From the NCBI RefSeq assembly GCF_000062885.1, contig NC_009142.1, forward strand, positions 2,841,584-2,905,583: 64,000 bases of DNA, read 5' to 3'. Position numbers and translations under genes: made by a program. The stretch comes from Saccharopolyspora erythraea NRRL 2338 (GTDB lineage Bacteria > Actinomycetota > Actinomycetes > Mycobacteriales > Pseudonocardiaceae). Positions 54,944 through 63,804 of this stretch are shown piece by piece. Each line of letters opens with the position of its first letter. Position 1 is the stretch's first letter. Below the pieces are notes generated by a model, which saw nothing but the letters and a program-made list of their open reading frames with translations, was not told the origin of the DNA and searched no databases.

Positions 54944-56641
54944 CTATTTCCCGTTCGTCCCGGGAGGCTTGGTGGTGCCGGGGGACACGTCGCAGACGGT
55001 GCCGTCGGCGGGTAGGTCCCCGTTGATCAGCGTGGCGTCCACCGCGGCGTCGATGCACGGACCGCTACGCCGGTAGGAGGTGTGGCCGACGCCCTCTCGG
55101 GTCAGCAGGACGCCGTTGTCCATGGTCTCGACCATGGCCTCGGCCCAGTGGTACGGGGACACGTTGTCCACGCGACCACCGACCACCAGGATCGGCGGGG
55201 CGCCGGCGCCGGTGAGCGGCCCGGTGAAGCGGTCCTCGTTCGGCGCGGGCCACAGGGCGCAGTTGAGCGCGCTGTAGCCGGCCCGGCTTGCCAACCGCTT
55301 GTCGCGTTCGGCGATCTCGGTAGCGGCGGCCGTGTGCGCGGCGATGTCGGTCGGCGTCGGCCAGTCGGCGCAGCGCACTGCGGTGTGGGGCTCTTGAAGA
55401 ATGGCGTAGGGACCGCCGAAGGGCGCGACCGTGACGTTCGATACCAGGAAGTGGAGGAGCCTGCCGTCGCCCTGCTGTGCGGCCAGCAGACCCGCGGTGA
55501 GCGTGGGCCAGAGCTGCTGGACGCCCGCGCCGGCGCGGACGGCTTCGAGCGCCACGGCACCGTCGAGCGTGCCGCCCGGCGTGAGGCCCTCGACGGGTGG
55601 GACCTGCAGCGGCTGTGCCTCCAACTGGGTGATCAGGGCGTCGAACGCGGCTTCTGGGTCTCCGTTGCCGAACGGGCACACCTGCGGACCTTCGGTGCGG
55701 CAGGTCTCGAACCAAGCGTCGAGCGTCTGCTCGTTGGAGCGGGAGACGTCGTCGAGGAGCTTGAGCGGGTCGGTTTGCCAGAGGTTGGTGTCGACGGGGG
55801 CGTCGATCACCATCTGGCGGACGCGGTCCGGGAACAGCGTGGCGTACATGGGGCCGACCACCGTGCCGTAGGAGGCGCCGTAGTAGGTGATCTGCTCCTC
55901 GCCGAGCGCGGCGCGGAGCTGGTCCATGTCGCGGGCGACGTTGTCGGTGGACAGGCTCGCCAGGAACTCCGGGCTCTGGTGCGCCAGGCAGCCGCCGGTG
56001 AAGGTGGTGGCGTCGGCGAGCAGCGCCGGTAGCGGCTTCCCACCGGGGACGGTCGGGTCGAGGTCGGCGGCCGCGACGTCGGCGCGCTGCTCATCGGTGA
56101 GGCAGCGGACGGCGCCGGAGTCACCGACGCCGCGCGGGTCCATGCCGATGATGTCGAAACGGGCCAGCAGGGCGGGCGAGTACGGGCCGGCGTCGCTGCT
56201 GGGGTCGATGGATTCGATCGTGTCGGTGGCCGGCACCCCCGGCCCGCCCGGGTTGATGAACAGGCTGCCGATGCGCTGTGCCGGATCGGTGGCGCGGTGG
56301 CGTTTCACCGCGAGTGGGATCCGCTTGCCGTCGGGCTCGGTGTACTCCAGCGGCACCCAGACGGTGGCGCAGTCCAGGTTGGGTCCGCACTCGCTCCAGG
56401 CGATCGGGACGGGAGTCGGCGCCGATGCGGTCCGCGCGGCGTTCGCGAGCGGGGGGCCTGGCGACGCCGTCGGTTCGCCGGCGCATCCGGTCAGAACCAG
56501 TGCGGCGGCGAGCGCCGGGGCGCATCGGCGCGCGGCTCGTCCCGACCTGGTTCCCGGACGGGGGATCGGGCGGGGCTGGGTGGGTGCGGTGTCCGGTGGA
56601 GGTTCGGCCGTCACACCGGTCTGTCGAGTTGATCCGGGCAT
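54944..56641 (-). CDS. Secreted lipoprotein alpha/beta-hydrolase, S33 tripeptidyl aminopeptidase-like
   Basis: 565 residues. The N-terminal signal ends in a lipobox (LVLTGCAG), so the protein is likely membrane-anchored outside the cell. Catalytic features: oxyanion FINPGGPG, nucleophile elbow YGASYGT, Asp in GGRVDNVSP and His in GVGHTSYRR; the C-terminal TAP-like domain contains RCADWPTP and NCALWPAP. Family members (SlpD/SlpE, tripeptidyl aminopeptidases) trim N-terminal peptides. Monocistronic. Confidence 0.92.
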   Translation of the reverse strand: MPGSTRQTGVTAEPPPDTAPTQPRPIPRPGTRSGRAARRCAPALAAALVLTGCAGEPTASPGPPLANAARTASAPTPVPIAWSECGPNLDCATVWVPLEYTEPDGKRIPLAVKRHRATDPAQRIGSLFINPGGPGVPATDTIESIDPSSDAGPYSPALLARFDIIGMDPRGVGDSGAVRCLTDEQRADVAAADLDPTVPGGKPLPALLADATTFTGGCLAHQSPEFLASLSTDNVARDMDQLRAALGEEQITYYGASYGTVVGPMYATLFPDRVRQMVIDAPVDTNLWQTDPLKLLDDVSRSNEQTLDAWFETCRTEGPQVCPFGNGDPEAAFDALITQLEAQPLQVPPVEGLTPGGTLDGAVALEAVRAGAGVQQLWPTLTAGLLAAQQGDGRLLHFLVSNVTVAPFGGPYAILQEPHTAVRCADWPTPTDIAAHTAAATEIAERDKRLASRAGYSALNCALWPAPNEDRFTGPLTGAGAPPILVVGGRVDNVSPYHWAEAMVETMDNGVLLTREGVGHTSYRRSGPCIDAAVDATLINGDLPADGTVCDVSPGTTKPPGTNGK

Positions 56642-56886
56642 GGAACGGAAGCTAGGAGGGCCACCCGGTCGGCCGGATCAGCCGACGGGCGCGAATCGCC
56701 CGACCAAAGTCGGAGCTCCGTGCCGGCGCCGTCGACCCGCACATGCAAGCGTGCCGCGGAGCCGGCGAGTCGTCGGTGCCCACGCTGCCCCCGAACAGCA
56801 CCGGCGTGCCTCCAGTGTCATCGATGTCGTGATCGCGGTGGGGCTGGGGCCAGGTGGGTGGTGTGCGGCTCAAGTCTGGGGAAAAA

Positions 56887-56898
56887 AGTGATATCACT
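56887..56898. promoter_or_regulatory. Perfect palindrome AGTGATATCACT
   Basis: 12-bp perfect palindrome 45 bases before the SPFH start, directly followed by TATGCTATG, which could be a -10 region. Placed to act as an operator; the adjacent ribbon-helix-helix protein is a candidate binder. Function inferred. Confidence 0.55.
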
Positions 56899-56943
56899 AT
56901 GCTATGTTCACGGCGTCAGTGCAGCAGCGAGAGAGGGGCCGAG

Positions 56944-57873
56944 ATGTTGCATGCTGATCAGGAGCGGATCGCCGCGGAGGTGCCGGTCGCGATGCCTGAA
57001 CCGGGCGTGCGCGAGCGCCCGGCGACGAGGGGCCCGGGGCTGCTCATGCTCGCGCTGGGCCTGGTCCTGGTGATCGTCGGCGTGGTGGCGGTGTTCGCGG
57101 GCTTGGCGGCCGAGTCCGGTGTCTCGGTGCTGGCCGGTGTCGTGGCGGTCGTCGCCGGTGTCGTGCTGGGTTTCGGATTGGTGGCGGTGTCACCGGGGGA
57201 GGCCCGGGTACTGCAGTTCCTGGGGCGCTACACCGGCACGCTGCGGCCGGCCGGACTGCACTGGGTGAACCCGCTGGCGACCAAGCGCAAGATCTCCACC
57301 CGGATCCGCAACCACGAGACCGCGGTGATGAAGGTCAACGACGCCGACGGCAATCCGATCGAGATCGCCGCGGTCGTGGTGTGGCAGGTCGCCGACACCG
57401 CGCAGGCGTGTTTCGAAGTGGACAGCTTCATCACGTTCGTGGAGACGCAGACCGAGACCGCGGTGCGCCACATCGCGACCAGCTATCCGTACGACAGCCA
57501 CGGGGAAGAGGGGTTGTCGTTGCGGGAGAACGCCGACGAGATCACGGGCAGGCTGTCCGCCGAGATCGCAGCGCGCGTGCAGGCGGCCGGGGTCACCGTG
57601 GTCGAGTCCCGGCTGACGCATCTGGCCTATGCGCCCGAGATCGCGCAGGCGATGTTGCAGCGGCAGCAGGCCAACGCGGTGGTGGCCGCTCGGCAGCGCA
57701 TCGTCGAAGGGGCGGTCGGCATGGTCGATTTGGCCCTGCAGCGGCTCGACGAGCAGGGTGTGGTCGAGCTGGACGAGGAGCGCAAGGCGGCCATGATCAG
57801 CAATCTGCTGGTGGTGCTCTGCGGTGACCGGGCGACCCAGCCGGTGGTCAACGCGGGTTCGCTGTACCACTGA
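56944..57873 (+). CDS. SPFH/band-7 membrane protein
   Basis: 309 residues. Two adjacent N-terminal hydrophobic helices (about 32-55 and 58-82), then an SPFH domain (VSPGEARVLQFLGRYTGTLR, GLHWVNPL, VWQVADTAQACFEVD, SRLTHLAYAPEIAQAMLQRQ) and a short helical C-terminus. Such proteins form membrane microdomain scaffolds or cages. ATG 56944 follows GAGAGGGG; the longer frame from 56854 would run through the palindrome. The next gene starts five bases after the stop, so the two form an operon. Confidence 0.92.
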   Translation: MLHADQERIAAEVPVAMPEPGVRERPATRGPGLLMLALGLVLVIVGVVAVFAGLAAESGVSVLAGVVAVVAGVVLGFGLVAVSPGEARVLQFLGRYTGTLRPAGLHWVNPLATKRKISTRIRNHETAVMKVNDADGNPIEIAAVVVWQVADTAQACFEVDSFITFVETQTETAVRHIATSYPYDSHGEEGLSLRENADEITGRLSAEIAARVQAAGVTVVESRLTHLAYAPEIAQAMLQRQQANAVVAARQRIVEGAVGMVDLALQRLDEQGVVELDEERKAAMISNLLVVLCGDRATQPVVNAGSLYH

Positions 57874-57878
57874 CTCCG

Positions 57879-58094
57879 ATGGCGTCGCGAAAAAGCTTCC
57901 TGCTCCGCCTGGACCCGGCGATCCACGACGCCCTGACCAGGTGGGCCGACGACGAGCTGCGCAGCACCAACGCGCAGGTCGAGTTCCTGCTGCGCAAAGC
58001 GCTGGCCGAAGCGGGTCGGCTGCCCAGCGGGGCGGGCAAGCCTCCTCGCCGGGGCCGCCCCCGCAAGGACCAGGCCGAAGGGGAGACTCCGTAG
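57879..58094 (+). CDS. Small ribbon-helix-helix (Arc-like) protein
   Basis: 71 residues. The N-terminal SFLLRLDPAIHDALTRWADD and STNAQVEFLLRKAL match an Arc/MetJ-type ribbon-helix-helix DNA-binding domain; the tail is basic and Pro/Gly-rich (PPRRGRPRKD, AT-hook-like). It starts five bases after the SPFH stop and probably is co-made with it. It may autoregulate through the upstream palindrome; a direct partnership with the SPFH protein is speculation. No toxin gene is adjacent. Confidence 0.85.
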   Translation: MASRKSFLLRLDPAIHDALTRWADDELRSTNAQVEFLLRKALAEAGRLPSGAGKPPRRGRPRKDQAEGETP

Positions 58095-58104
58095 CCGCCC
58101 GGTT

Positions 58105-58147
58105 CGTGAGTGGTCATGCCGGCTACGGCCCGGCATGACCACTCACG
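58105..58147 (+). terminator. Strong 18-bp hairpin terminator
   Basis: Perfect 18-bp stem with a 7-nt loop, 10 bases after the ribbon-helix-helix stop. No T run. It ends the SPFH operon. Confidence 0.8.
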
Positions 58148-58210
58148 AGGCTATGCCCGCGCAGACGAACTAGTTCGAGGTCGAAGGCAAGGCGGCGAGC
58201 AGGCCCTCAG

Positions 58211-58407
58211 ACCACCGGATCGACGCTGTCCGACCTCCGGCACTCCGGAATCACCTACGCCCTGGAGGACGGCGTGAGCATGCCGCTGGGCATGGCCGGA
58301 TCTAGGCACCACGACCTCGCCGCTTCCAGCGCTATGCCCACCCGGGCCCGGAGCACGCCCACCGGGAGTGGCAGCGAGCACGCCGCCGCGCCGGTGAGCA
58401 GCGGTGA
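58211..58407 (+). pseudogene. Decayed tyrosine-integrase C-terminus
   Basis: The first part reads STLSDLRHSGITYALEDGVS, matching the conserved R-containing motif region of tyrosine recombinases. After a frameshift near 58,316 the other frame reads RRFQRYAHPGPEHAHREW to a stop at 58407, where Tyr in QRYA would be the nucleophile. The upstream catalytic domain is missing. Likely debris of an integrated element; 58,408-58,527 shows nothing else. Confidence 0.65.
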
Positions 58408-58527
58408 TATCGATGCGATGAGTGCGACGTGCGGTTCTCTGCGTACCTGCTACTGGAAGGCGTTCCTGGCAGGCCGGGCGGTTCGGCGACTTGCGCTGGA
58501 GTGGACTCCAACGCATAGCGTCGCGCC

Positions 58528-59595
58528 ATGCGTGAGACGACTGGATATGCGGCGGGGAGCCCAGGAGCTCCCTTGCGCCGGTGGAACTTCCATCGCCGGG
58601 ACCTACGCGACGATGATGTGGCCGTCCGGATCCTCTACTGCGGGGTGTGCCACTCGGACCTGGACGCGATCGACCACGGTGACCGGCGGGTCTTCCCTCT
58701 CGTTCCGGGGCACGAGTTCGTCGGCGAGGTGGTGGCGACCGGGGCGGCGGTCACCCGGTTCGCCGCCGGTGACAGGGTGGCTGTCGGCAACATCGTCGAC
58801 TCCTGCGGCGTGTGCGAGGCATGCTCGGCGGGACAGGAGAACTACTGCGCGCGGTTCCCCACTCTCACCTACGGCGGTGCCGACCGTCATGACCGGACGC
58901 AGACCCAGGGCGGCTACAGCGCCGAGTACGTGGTGGCGGAGAAGTTCGCCTACCGGGTACCCGGCTCGCTCGACTTGGCCGGTGTGGCGCCGCTGATGTG
59001 TGCGGGCGTCACCGTGTGGGAGCCGCTGCGCCGGTGGTCGGTCGACAGCAGCAGCGCGGTCGGTGTCGTTGGTCTGGGCGGCCTGGGGCACCTCGCCGTG
59101 AAGCTGGCACATGCCCTCGGGGCCGAGGTCGCGGTGTTCACGACCTCGGCTGCCAAGACCGACGATGCCCGTGAGCTCGGCGCCGACGACGTGATCGTCT
59201 CCGGCGACGCCGACCGGATGGCCGCCCAGGCGAACCGGTTCGACCTGATCCTGGACACCGCATCCGCCGCGCACGACCTCAGCCCGTACCTGCGCGCGGT
59301 GCGCATGGACGGCACCCTCTGCTGCCTCGGCATGACCGGTTCGCTCGAATTCGATCCGTTGAGCCTGCTCATCGGTCGCAAGAGCCTCGCGTCAGCGGGT
59401 AGCGGCGGAACGACCGGAACGCAGGACATGCTGGACTTCTGCGGCGAACACGGCATCACCGCCACCGTCGAGGTCCTGCCCGCGCATCAGGTCAACAACG
59501 CTTTGGACCGGCTGCGCCGCAACGACGTTCGCTACCGGTTCGCGCTGGACATGCACGACCATGAGCACGACCGGCGTGCCAGTCTTGGTACATGA
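58528..59595 (+). CDS. Zinc-dependent NAD(P) alcohol dehydrogenase (CAD-like)
   Basis: 355-residue medium-chain dehydrogenase. Catalytic zinc Cys in YCGVCHSD, GHEFVGEV, the structural zinc Cys cluster CGVCEACSAGQENYC, and the nucleotide-binding GLGGLGHLAVKLA. It resembles the YahK/cinnamyl-alcohol dehydrogenase group that reduces aldehydes with NADPH. It overlaps the following MerR gene by 4 nt (ATGA), suggesting an aldehyde-responsive unit. Confidence 0.92.
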   Translation: MRETTGYAAGSPGAPLRRWNFHRRDLRDDDVAVRILYCGVCHSDLDAIDHGDRRVFPLVPGHEFVGEVVATGAAVTRFAAGDRVAVGNIVDSCGVCEACSAGQENYCARFPTLTYGGADRHDRTQTQGGYSAEYVVAEKFAYRVPGSLDLAGVAPLMCAGVTVWEPLRRWSVDSSSAVGVVGLGGLGHLAVKLAHALGAEVAVFTTSAAKTDDARELGADDVIVSGDADRMAAQANRFDLILDTASAAHDLSPYLRAVRMDGTLCCLGMTGSLEFDPLSLLIGRKSLASAGSGGTTGTQDMLDFCGEHGITATVEVLPAHQVNNALDRLRRNDVRYRFALDMHDHEHDRRASLGT

Positions 59596-60011
59596 GCGTT
59601 GCAGACGTTGAGTCGGTCGGTATCCGGGCCGTGTCAGAGCAGACGGGTCTGAGCGTCGACGCACTGCGCTGGTACGAGCGGCAGGGCGTCATCCCCGCAC
59701 CGGGCCGGTCCTCCGATGGCCGCCGCCGGTACACGCCGTCGTTGGTGCGTTTCATCCGCCTCGTGCACGCCCTGCGCCGAACGGGCATGAGCGTGGCCGA
59801 GGTCCGTGACTTCGTCCAGATGGACGTCGGCATCCACGCACACCGACCGCGCATGGCGATCCTCGAACGCCACGAGACCGCAATCCGCACCCGCATCGAA
59901 GAACTCAACACCGCCCGGGAGGTGATCCAGGACAAGATCGCGCACCACCGCGACCTGCTCGCTCGCGGCCTCGACTGCGAGGACGAGATCTACGCCTCCA
60001 CACACGCCTGA
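59592..60011 (+). CDS. MerR-family regulator
   Basis: 139 residues. Winged HTH at the N-terminus (GIRAVSEQTGLSVDALRWYE, GRRRYTPS), then a long dimerisation helix (IRTRIEELNTAREVIQDKI) and a short C-terminus with one Cys (GLDCEDE). Coupled to the alcohol dehydrogenase, it probably senses aldehydes or electrophiles and controls that operon, like AdhR-type MerR proteins. Confidence 0.9.
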   Translation: MSVADVESVGIRAVSEQTGLSVDALRWYERQGVIPAPGRSSDGRRRYTPSLVRFIRLVHALRRTGMSVAEVRDFVQMDVGIHAHRPRMAILERHETAIRTRIEELNTAREVIQDKIAHHRDLLARGLDCEDEIYASTHA

Positions 60012-60068
60012 AGCTGGACGACCGAAACGGTGAACGAGTCGCCTCAAGGCGCGAGAAGTTGAGCGAGG

Positions 60069-60090
60069 ACACCCCCCCCGGGGGGTGTGT
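60069..60090 (+). terminator. GC hairpin after the MerR gene
   Basis: ACACCCCCC / GGGGGGTGT stem with a 2-nt centre, 58 bases after the MerR stop and just before the IS element. Confidence 0.5.
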
Positions 60091-60418
60091 CTGATGAACG
60101 GTGGATGCGGCTAGGGCGTGTCTCAAAGTCGTAGCCATTCGTTGATTGCTGCGACCATGACTGTGGCTTCGTAGCGGACGGCGAGCTTGTCGTATCTGGT
60201 GGCGACCGCGCGGTGGCGTTTGAGCCGGTTGATGGCGCATTCCACGGCGTGGCGTTGCTGGTAGACCTGTTCGTCGAAGGCGGGTGGTCGTCCACCTGCA
60301 CGTCCTTTGGCCTTGCGGTGACGCTCCTGGTCAGCTTTCTGCGGGATCTGAGCTTCCCCCGTTTGTCCGGAGGCTTCCGAGTCTGGTCTGCTCGTGCGGA
60401 CCGAGGAAGGAAGTCGTT

Positions 60419-60730
60419 GTGGCAGCACCGAAGAAGTACCCGGATGAGCTGCGGGAACGCGCGGTGCGGCTGTATCGGGAGTCGGATCCGAAACCGGCGA
60501 TCCGGCGGTTGGCCGAGCAGCTGAACGTGCACCCGGAGGCGTTGCGGAACTGGATCCGCCAGGACGAGGCCGACCGCGGCCAGCGGCAGGACCGGCCGGC
60601 GACAGACATGGCCGAGGAGAACCGCCGCCTCAAGCGGGAGAACGCCGAGCTCAAGCGGGTCAACGATGTGTTGCGGGCGGCGAGTGCTTATTTTGCGGGC
60701 GAGATCGACCCGACCCGGAGGCGGTCATGA
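60419..60730 (+). CDS. IS3-family transposase OrfA
   Basis: 103 residues from GTG with GGAAGGAAG upstream. Helix-turn-helix ([34 protein letters not shown]) and a leucine-zipper-like coil ([19 protein letters not shown]). It binds the element ends and normally also forms OrfAB by -1 frameshifting. Overlaps orfB by 4 nt (ATGA). Confidence 0.93.
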   Translation: MAAPKKYPDELRERAVRLYRESDPKPAIRRLAEQLNVHPEALRNWIRQDEADRGQRQDRPATDMAEENRRLKRENAELKRVNDVLRAASAYFAGEIDPTRRRS

Positions 60731-61656
60731 GCTTCATCGATGACCATGACTTCTCGGTCGGTCTCGTACTGCGGGTCCTGGACATCCCGGCCTCGACCTA
60801 CTACGACTGGCGCGCCCGCGCGGCCTGGCCGTCGCGGCGCCACCGTGAGGATGCCGAGTTGCTGGAGCGGATCACCAAGATCCGGTCTTCGCACGAATTC
60901 GCCGCCACCTACGGGTCACCGCGGGTGTGGCTGGAGCTGCGCCGCCAAGGGGTGCGGTGCTCCCGCAAGCGCATCGAGCGCATCATGCGGGAGAACGGGC
61001 TCGCTGGCGCACACCTACGCCGGGGCTGGAAGCCCCGCTCCACCCGGCAGGACCTCCGCCATTCGTCGGCGCCGGACCTGGTGGAACGTGACTTCACCGC
61101 GGATGCGCCCAACCGGCTGTGGGTAGCCGATCTAACCCGGCTGCTCACCGGTGAGGGCGTGTTGTGGCTGGCCTCGGTGCGTGATGCGTTCTCCAACCGC
61201 ATCGTCGGCTGGGCCACCGCCGCCCGCGCCGACACCGAGCTGGTGCTCACCGCGCTGGAATACGGGCTGTGGTCCCGCGACGTGCGCAGCGGCGAACTTG
61301 TCCATCACAGCGACAAAGGCTGTCAATACACCGCGCTCCGGTTCACCCGACGGCTCGCCGACGCCGGCGTCACTCCGTCAACCGGCAGCGTCGGTGACAG
61401 CTTCGACAACGCCCTGGCCGAGAACCTGTGGTCCACCATCAAGATCGAGCTGCTGTATTGGCCGGGCACCACATTCGCCACCCGCGCCGAGGCCGACGCG
61501 GCGATCTTCCGATATGTGGACGGCTGGTACAACCCACGCCGCATCCAACACGGACTTGGCGGACTGTCACCCGATGAGTACGAGGAGGCCCACCACACCC
61601 AACACGATCAACACCATGTCGATAGCATCCGCCCGACCCCAGCCGGAGCCAGATAA
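60727..61656 (+). CDS. IS3-family transposase OrfB (DDE integrase)
   Basis: 309 residues with an rve-type catalytic core: Asp in LWVADLTRL, Asp in LVHHSDKGCQY and Glu in FDNALAENLWSTIK, preceded by the HTH_21 region (YGSPRVWLELRRQG, RKRIERIMRENGLAG). The C-terminus has the usual YNPRRIQHGLGGLSP. Complete. Confidence 0.94.
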   Translation: MSFIDDHDFSVGLVLRVLDIPASTYYDWRARAAWPSRRHREDAELLERITKIRSSHEFAATYGSPRVWLELRRQGVRCSRKRIERIMRENGLAGAHLRRGWKPRSTRQDLRHSSAPDLVERDFTADAPNRLWVADLTRLLTGEGVLWLASVRDAFSNRIVGWATAARADTELVLTALEYGLWSRDVRSGELVHHSDKGCQYTALRFTRRLADAGVTPSTGSVGDSFDNALAENLWSTIKIELLYWPGTTFATRAEADAAIFRYVDGWYNPRRIQHGLGGLSPDEYEEAHHTQHDQHHVDSIRPTPAGAR

Positions 61657-62529
61657 CCAAGCCTCCGGCAAAGCGGGGGAACCTCAATCGTGCACCGGAC
61701 ACCGCGTCTGCGCAGGTAGGCACGGTTCTCGCGTGAGCCGTAGGCCTTGTCGGCCAACACCCGATCCGGCCGGGTCCGGGGCCGACCGCGACCCGGCCGG
61801 GCCACTCGGATACGGCCCAGCACGACCTGAAACTGCGGTGAATCACCCCGCTGCCCGGCGGTGATCACCAGCGACAACGGTTTCTGCCCCTGCTCGGCGG
61901 CCAGATGCAGCTTGGTGGTCCACCCGCCCCGTGAGCGCCCCAGCGCGTGATCATCCGGCTCCGGTGGCCCTGCCCCACCGGGCGGCTCGCGCTGATCAGC
62001 CCCCTTTTCCGCGCGCCAGCAGCATGCTGGTGCGCGCGGGCGATGGTCGAGTCCACGCTGACATCCCAGGTGATCAACCCCGCGGCGTCAGCGCGGGTCT
62101 GCAACGCGGCCACAATCTGTGCCCAGACCCCGGCGCGCTGCCAGCGACGAAACAGCCCGTAGACCGCCTGCCACGACCCATAGGCCGGGGGAACATCACG
62201 CCACGGTGTCCCGGCCCGCACCGGCCAACGGATCCCGTCGATGAGCTGCCGTCTGGTCCATGTCGGCGGGCGCCCCGGCCTCGTACCGACAGGCAGCAGG
62301 GGTTCCAGCACACCCCACTGCGCGTCGGTCAGGTCCGCTCGCCCCGTCACCGCTACGCTGGCCACGAGGTCTCCGGTGGTCTTGATCTTCTTGGTCGATG
62401 ATCGATCTACCGGAGACCTCACCTATTTGATCAACGACACGCCGACACTGACTCCACCCGACTCACCACTTCGAGACACGCCCTAGGTGTCGGTTAGTTC
62501 CCCCGGAGGATCTGACAGGTCGGGTCATC

Positions 62530-62808
62530 TCACCGTGTGCCGGATGCTTCGGCGGCGCCCGGAGTGAACGGGGCGCGCAGGCGGCGCATGGTGTCAGCGC
62601 TGCGGTCGGCGCGCGGGTGGTGTTCGGGAGCGGGCCGGGTGTGGTCGGGTTCGACGAACTCGACCGGGCTCACGGCGTCAGGGTCGCGACGGGGTCGGGC
62701 AGTGGGAGCACGATGCGTGCCGTGCTCGAGCAGCCGAGCAGGCCCGTGGGTGCTCGATGCGCTGCGGTGCTGGGAAGTCCGGGGGTGCCTTGGGGTGGAG
62801 ACGTTCAT
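62530..62808 (-). CDS. Small hypothetical protein
   Basis: 92 residues, His/Pro/Arg-rich, starting MNVSTPRHPR. AAAGGA sits seven bases before the ATG, which is the main argument that it is real. It contains no known domain or hydrophobic segment. Same strand as, and downstream of, the DUF2188-like gene. Confidence 0.5.
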   Translation of the reverse strand: MNVSTPRHPRTSQHRSASSTHGPARLLEHGTHRAPTARPRRDPDAVSPVEFVEPDHTRPAPEHHPRADRSADTMRRLRAPFTPGAAEASGTR

Positions 62809-62978
62809 GAGGAAGTCCTTTCGTGTTGCGGGTTCGACCTACTCGGTCGGGTCCCACGGTTGGATACGGGACTGCGCAAGGCAGGTCAGGGCGAGAGGTC
62901 GACAGGTGCGCCGGAATGTGCCGGTGGCCCTGGGCTGTGTTGCAGGAAGCCGGCGGCGGGCAAGTCGCGCGGGACGCT

Positions 62979-63155
62979 TCAGCTGTCGGGGGTGACGAGC
63001 ACGGTGCCGCCGCCGTAGGCGGCGAGTTGGTGCTGGGCCAGCGCGACGGCGTCCTGCTGTGTTCCGGTGACGCGGGCGGTGTGTTGGCCCCTGGCGTCGG
63101 TGATCTGCCACGCGTCGTCGGAGAGGGTCGCGGAGATGTGTCGGATGTGCTGCAT
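62979..63155 (-). CDS. DUF2188-like small protein
   Basis: 58 residues. The pattern DDAWQITDARGQHTARVTGT, then DAVALAQHQL and GGTVLVT resembles the short DUF2188 fold (a beta-hairpin with W and a helix). GAAGGAA lies about five bases before the ATG at 63155. An overlapping longer frame reaching 63536 has no ribosome site and is a run-through. Function unknown. Confidence 0.65.
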   Translation of the reverse strand: MQHIRHISATLSDDAWQITDARGQHTARVTGTQQDAVALAQHQLAAYGGGTVLVTPDS

Positions 63156-63804
63156 CGTTCCTTCAGTTTTGGGCGCGCGTGCCCGGCCCATCGGGCGCTC
63201 GACTGCCGCAGGGCGGGAGCGTTTCACCGTGCTGGGGCGCGGAATCGGGGCCACGGCGCGCGGTCGTGGACATTGCGATGCCGGTGAGCGGTGCTTGTGT
63301 GATGCCGGGGAGTGGCGTTGACGACGCCGAGCCTGGGGTCCGCGCTGGAATGCACATGAGTGCTGCACGGTGAGGGGAAGGCCGGTTCCCGCGTGGTCGC
63401 GGATGCTCAGTGAGGAGTGGCCGGACACCGTGCGGTGTTCCACAGCGCGGTGCTCGGGGCCGTCAGCCGCCGGCCGCGGCTTCACGGGCTGGAAGCCAGG
63501 CCTCTGCGGGGCGCAGGCTGTGGAGAACAGCGCCACCTCAAGTCAACCGGGCGGAATGGGCGTCGGACCGGGACTTGCTGTTGGTGCAACGAGGTGGTGG
63601 CAGGCCAGGCCACCGAAGCAGGTGGTGTGCCCCGGCTCACCGGCCAAGGGCGGACCGCAGCAAAAACAAGTTCGTACTCGGCCCCGTGGTGCGGCTCAGC
63701 TGCTGTCCGGGTCCCCAGTGTGGAAGTGGACGCAGGAGGAGCCGCCGACGCGGTGGCCTCAGCGCCCGGCATCGAGGCTGGGAGCCACCGCGTCGAGCGT
63801 GGGA
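63156..63804. other. Intergenic stretch, no gene recognised
   Basis: 649 bases upstream of the DUF2188-like gene and downstream of the cold-shock gene. Open frames on both strands have biased, low-complexity translations and no ribosome sites. It must hold the promoter of the small minus-strand genes and the 3' untranslated part of the cold-shock transcript. Confidence 0.5.

Larger units (their letters stand above)
60349..61686 (+). mobile_element. IS3-family insertion sequence, complete
   Basis: 1,338 bases beginning TG and ending CA, with about 28-bp imperfect inverted repeats (60349-60376 and 61659-61686; both contain TTCCCCCG and CCGGAGGCTT). ATC flanks both ends directly (60346-60348 and 61687-61689), a 3-bp target duplication. 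Both ORFs are intact, so it is probably functional and younger than its host element. Confidence 0.93.
60123..62422 (-). pseudogene. IS5-family transposase split by an IS3 insertion
   Basis: Three parts. The first frame (62422 to about 62000) has DLTDAQWGVLEPLLP, YGSWQAVYGLFRRW and WDVSVDSTIARAH. A -1 shift at AAAA plus five G (minus strand, 62000-62008) leads to the frame with DDHALGRSRGG, TTKLHLAAEQGQKPL and VLADKAYGSRENRAYLR. The IS3 cuts it after GVRCTI; the remaining frame, [14 protein letters not shown] to NEWLRL, lies at 60123-60348. Removing the IS3 and one ATC copy restores a continuous reading frame. The protein is now disrupted. Confidence 0.88.
60111..62486 (-). mobile_element. 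IS5-family element, interrupted by an IS3 element
   Basis: Outer element bounded by near-perfect inverted repeats (60111-60129 and 62468-62486, 18 of 19 matching, starting CTAGGGCGTGTCTC). CTAG sits at both outer tips, so the target duplication cannot be told apart from the repeat; a CTAG/TAG target is likely. Without the inserted IS3 and its duplication the element would be about 1,035 bases. The transposase is on the minus strand and broken by the insertion. Confidence 0.88.

Noticed and set aside
57879-58094. Toxin-antitoxin antitoxin
   Set aside because: The ribbon-helix-helix protein has no adjacent toxin; the neighbour is an SPFH protein.
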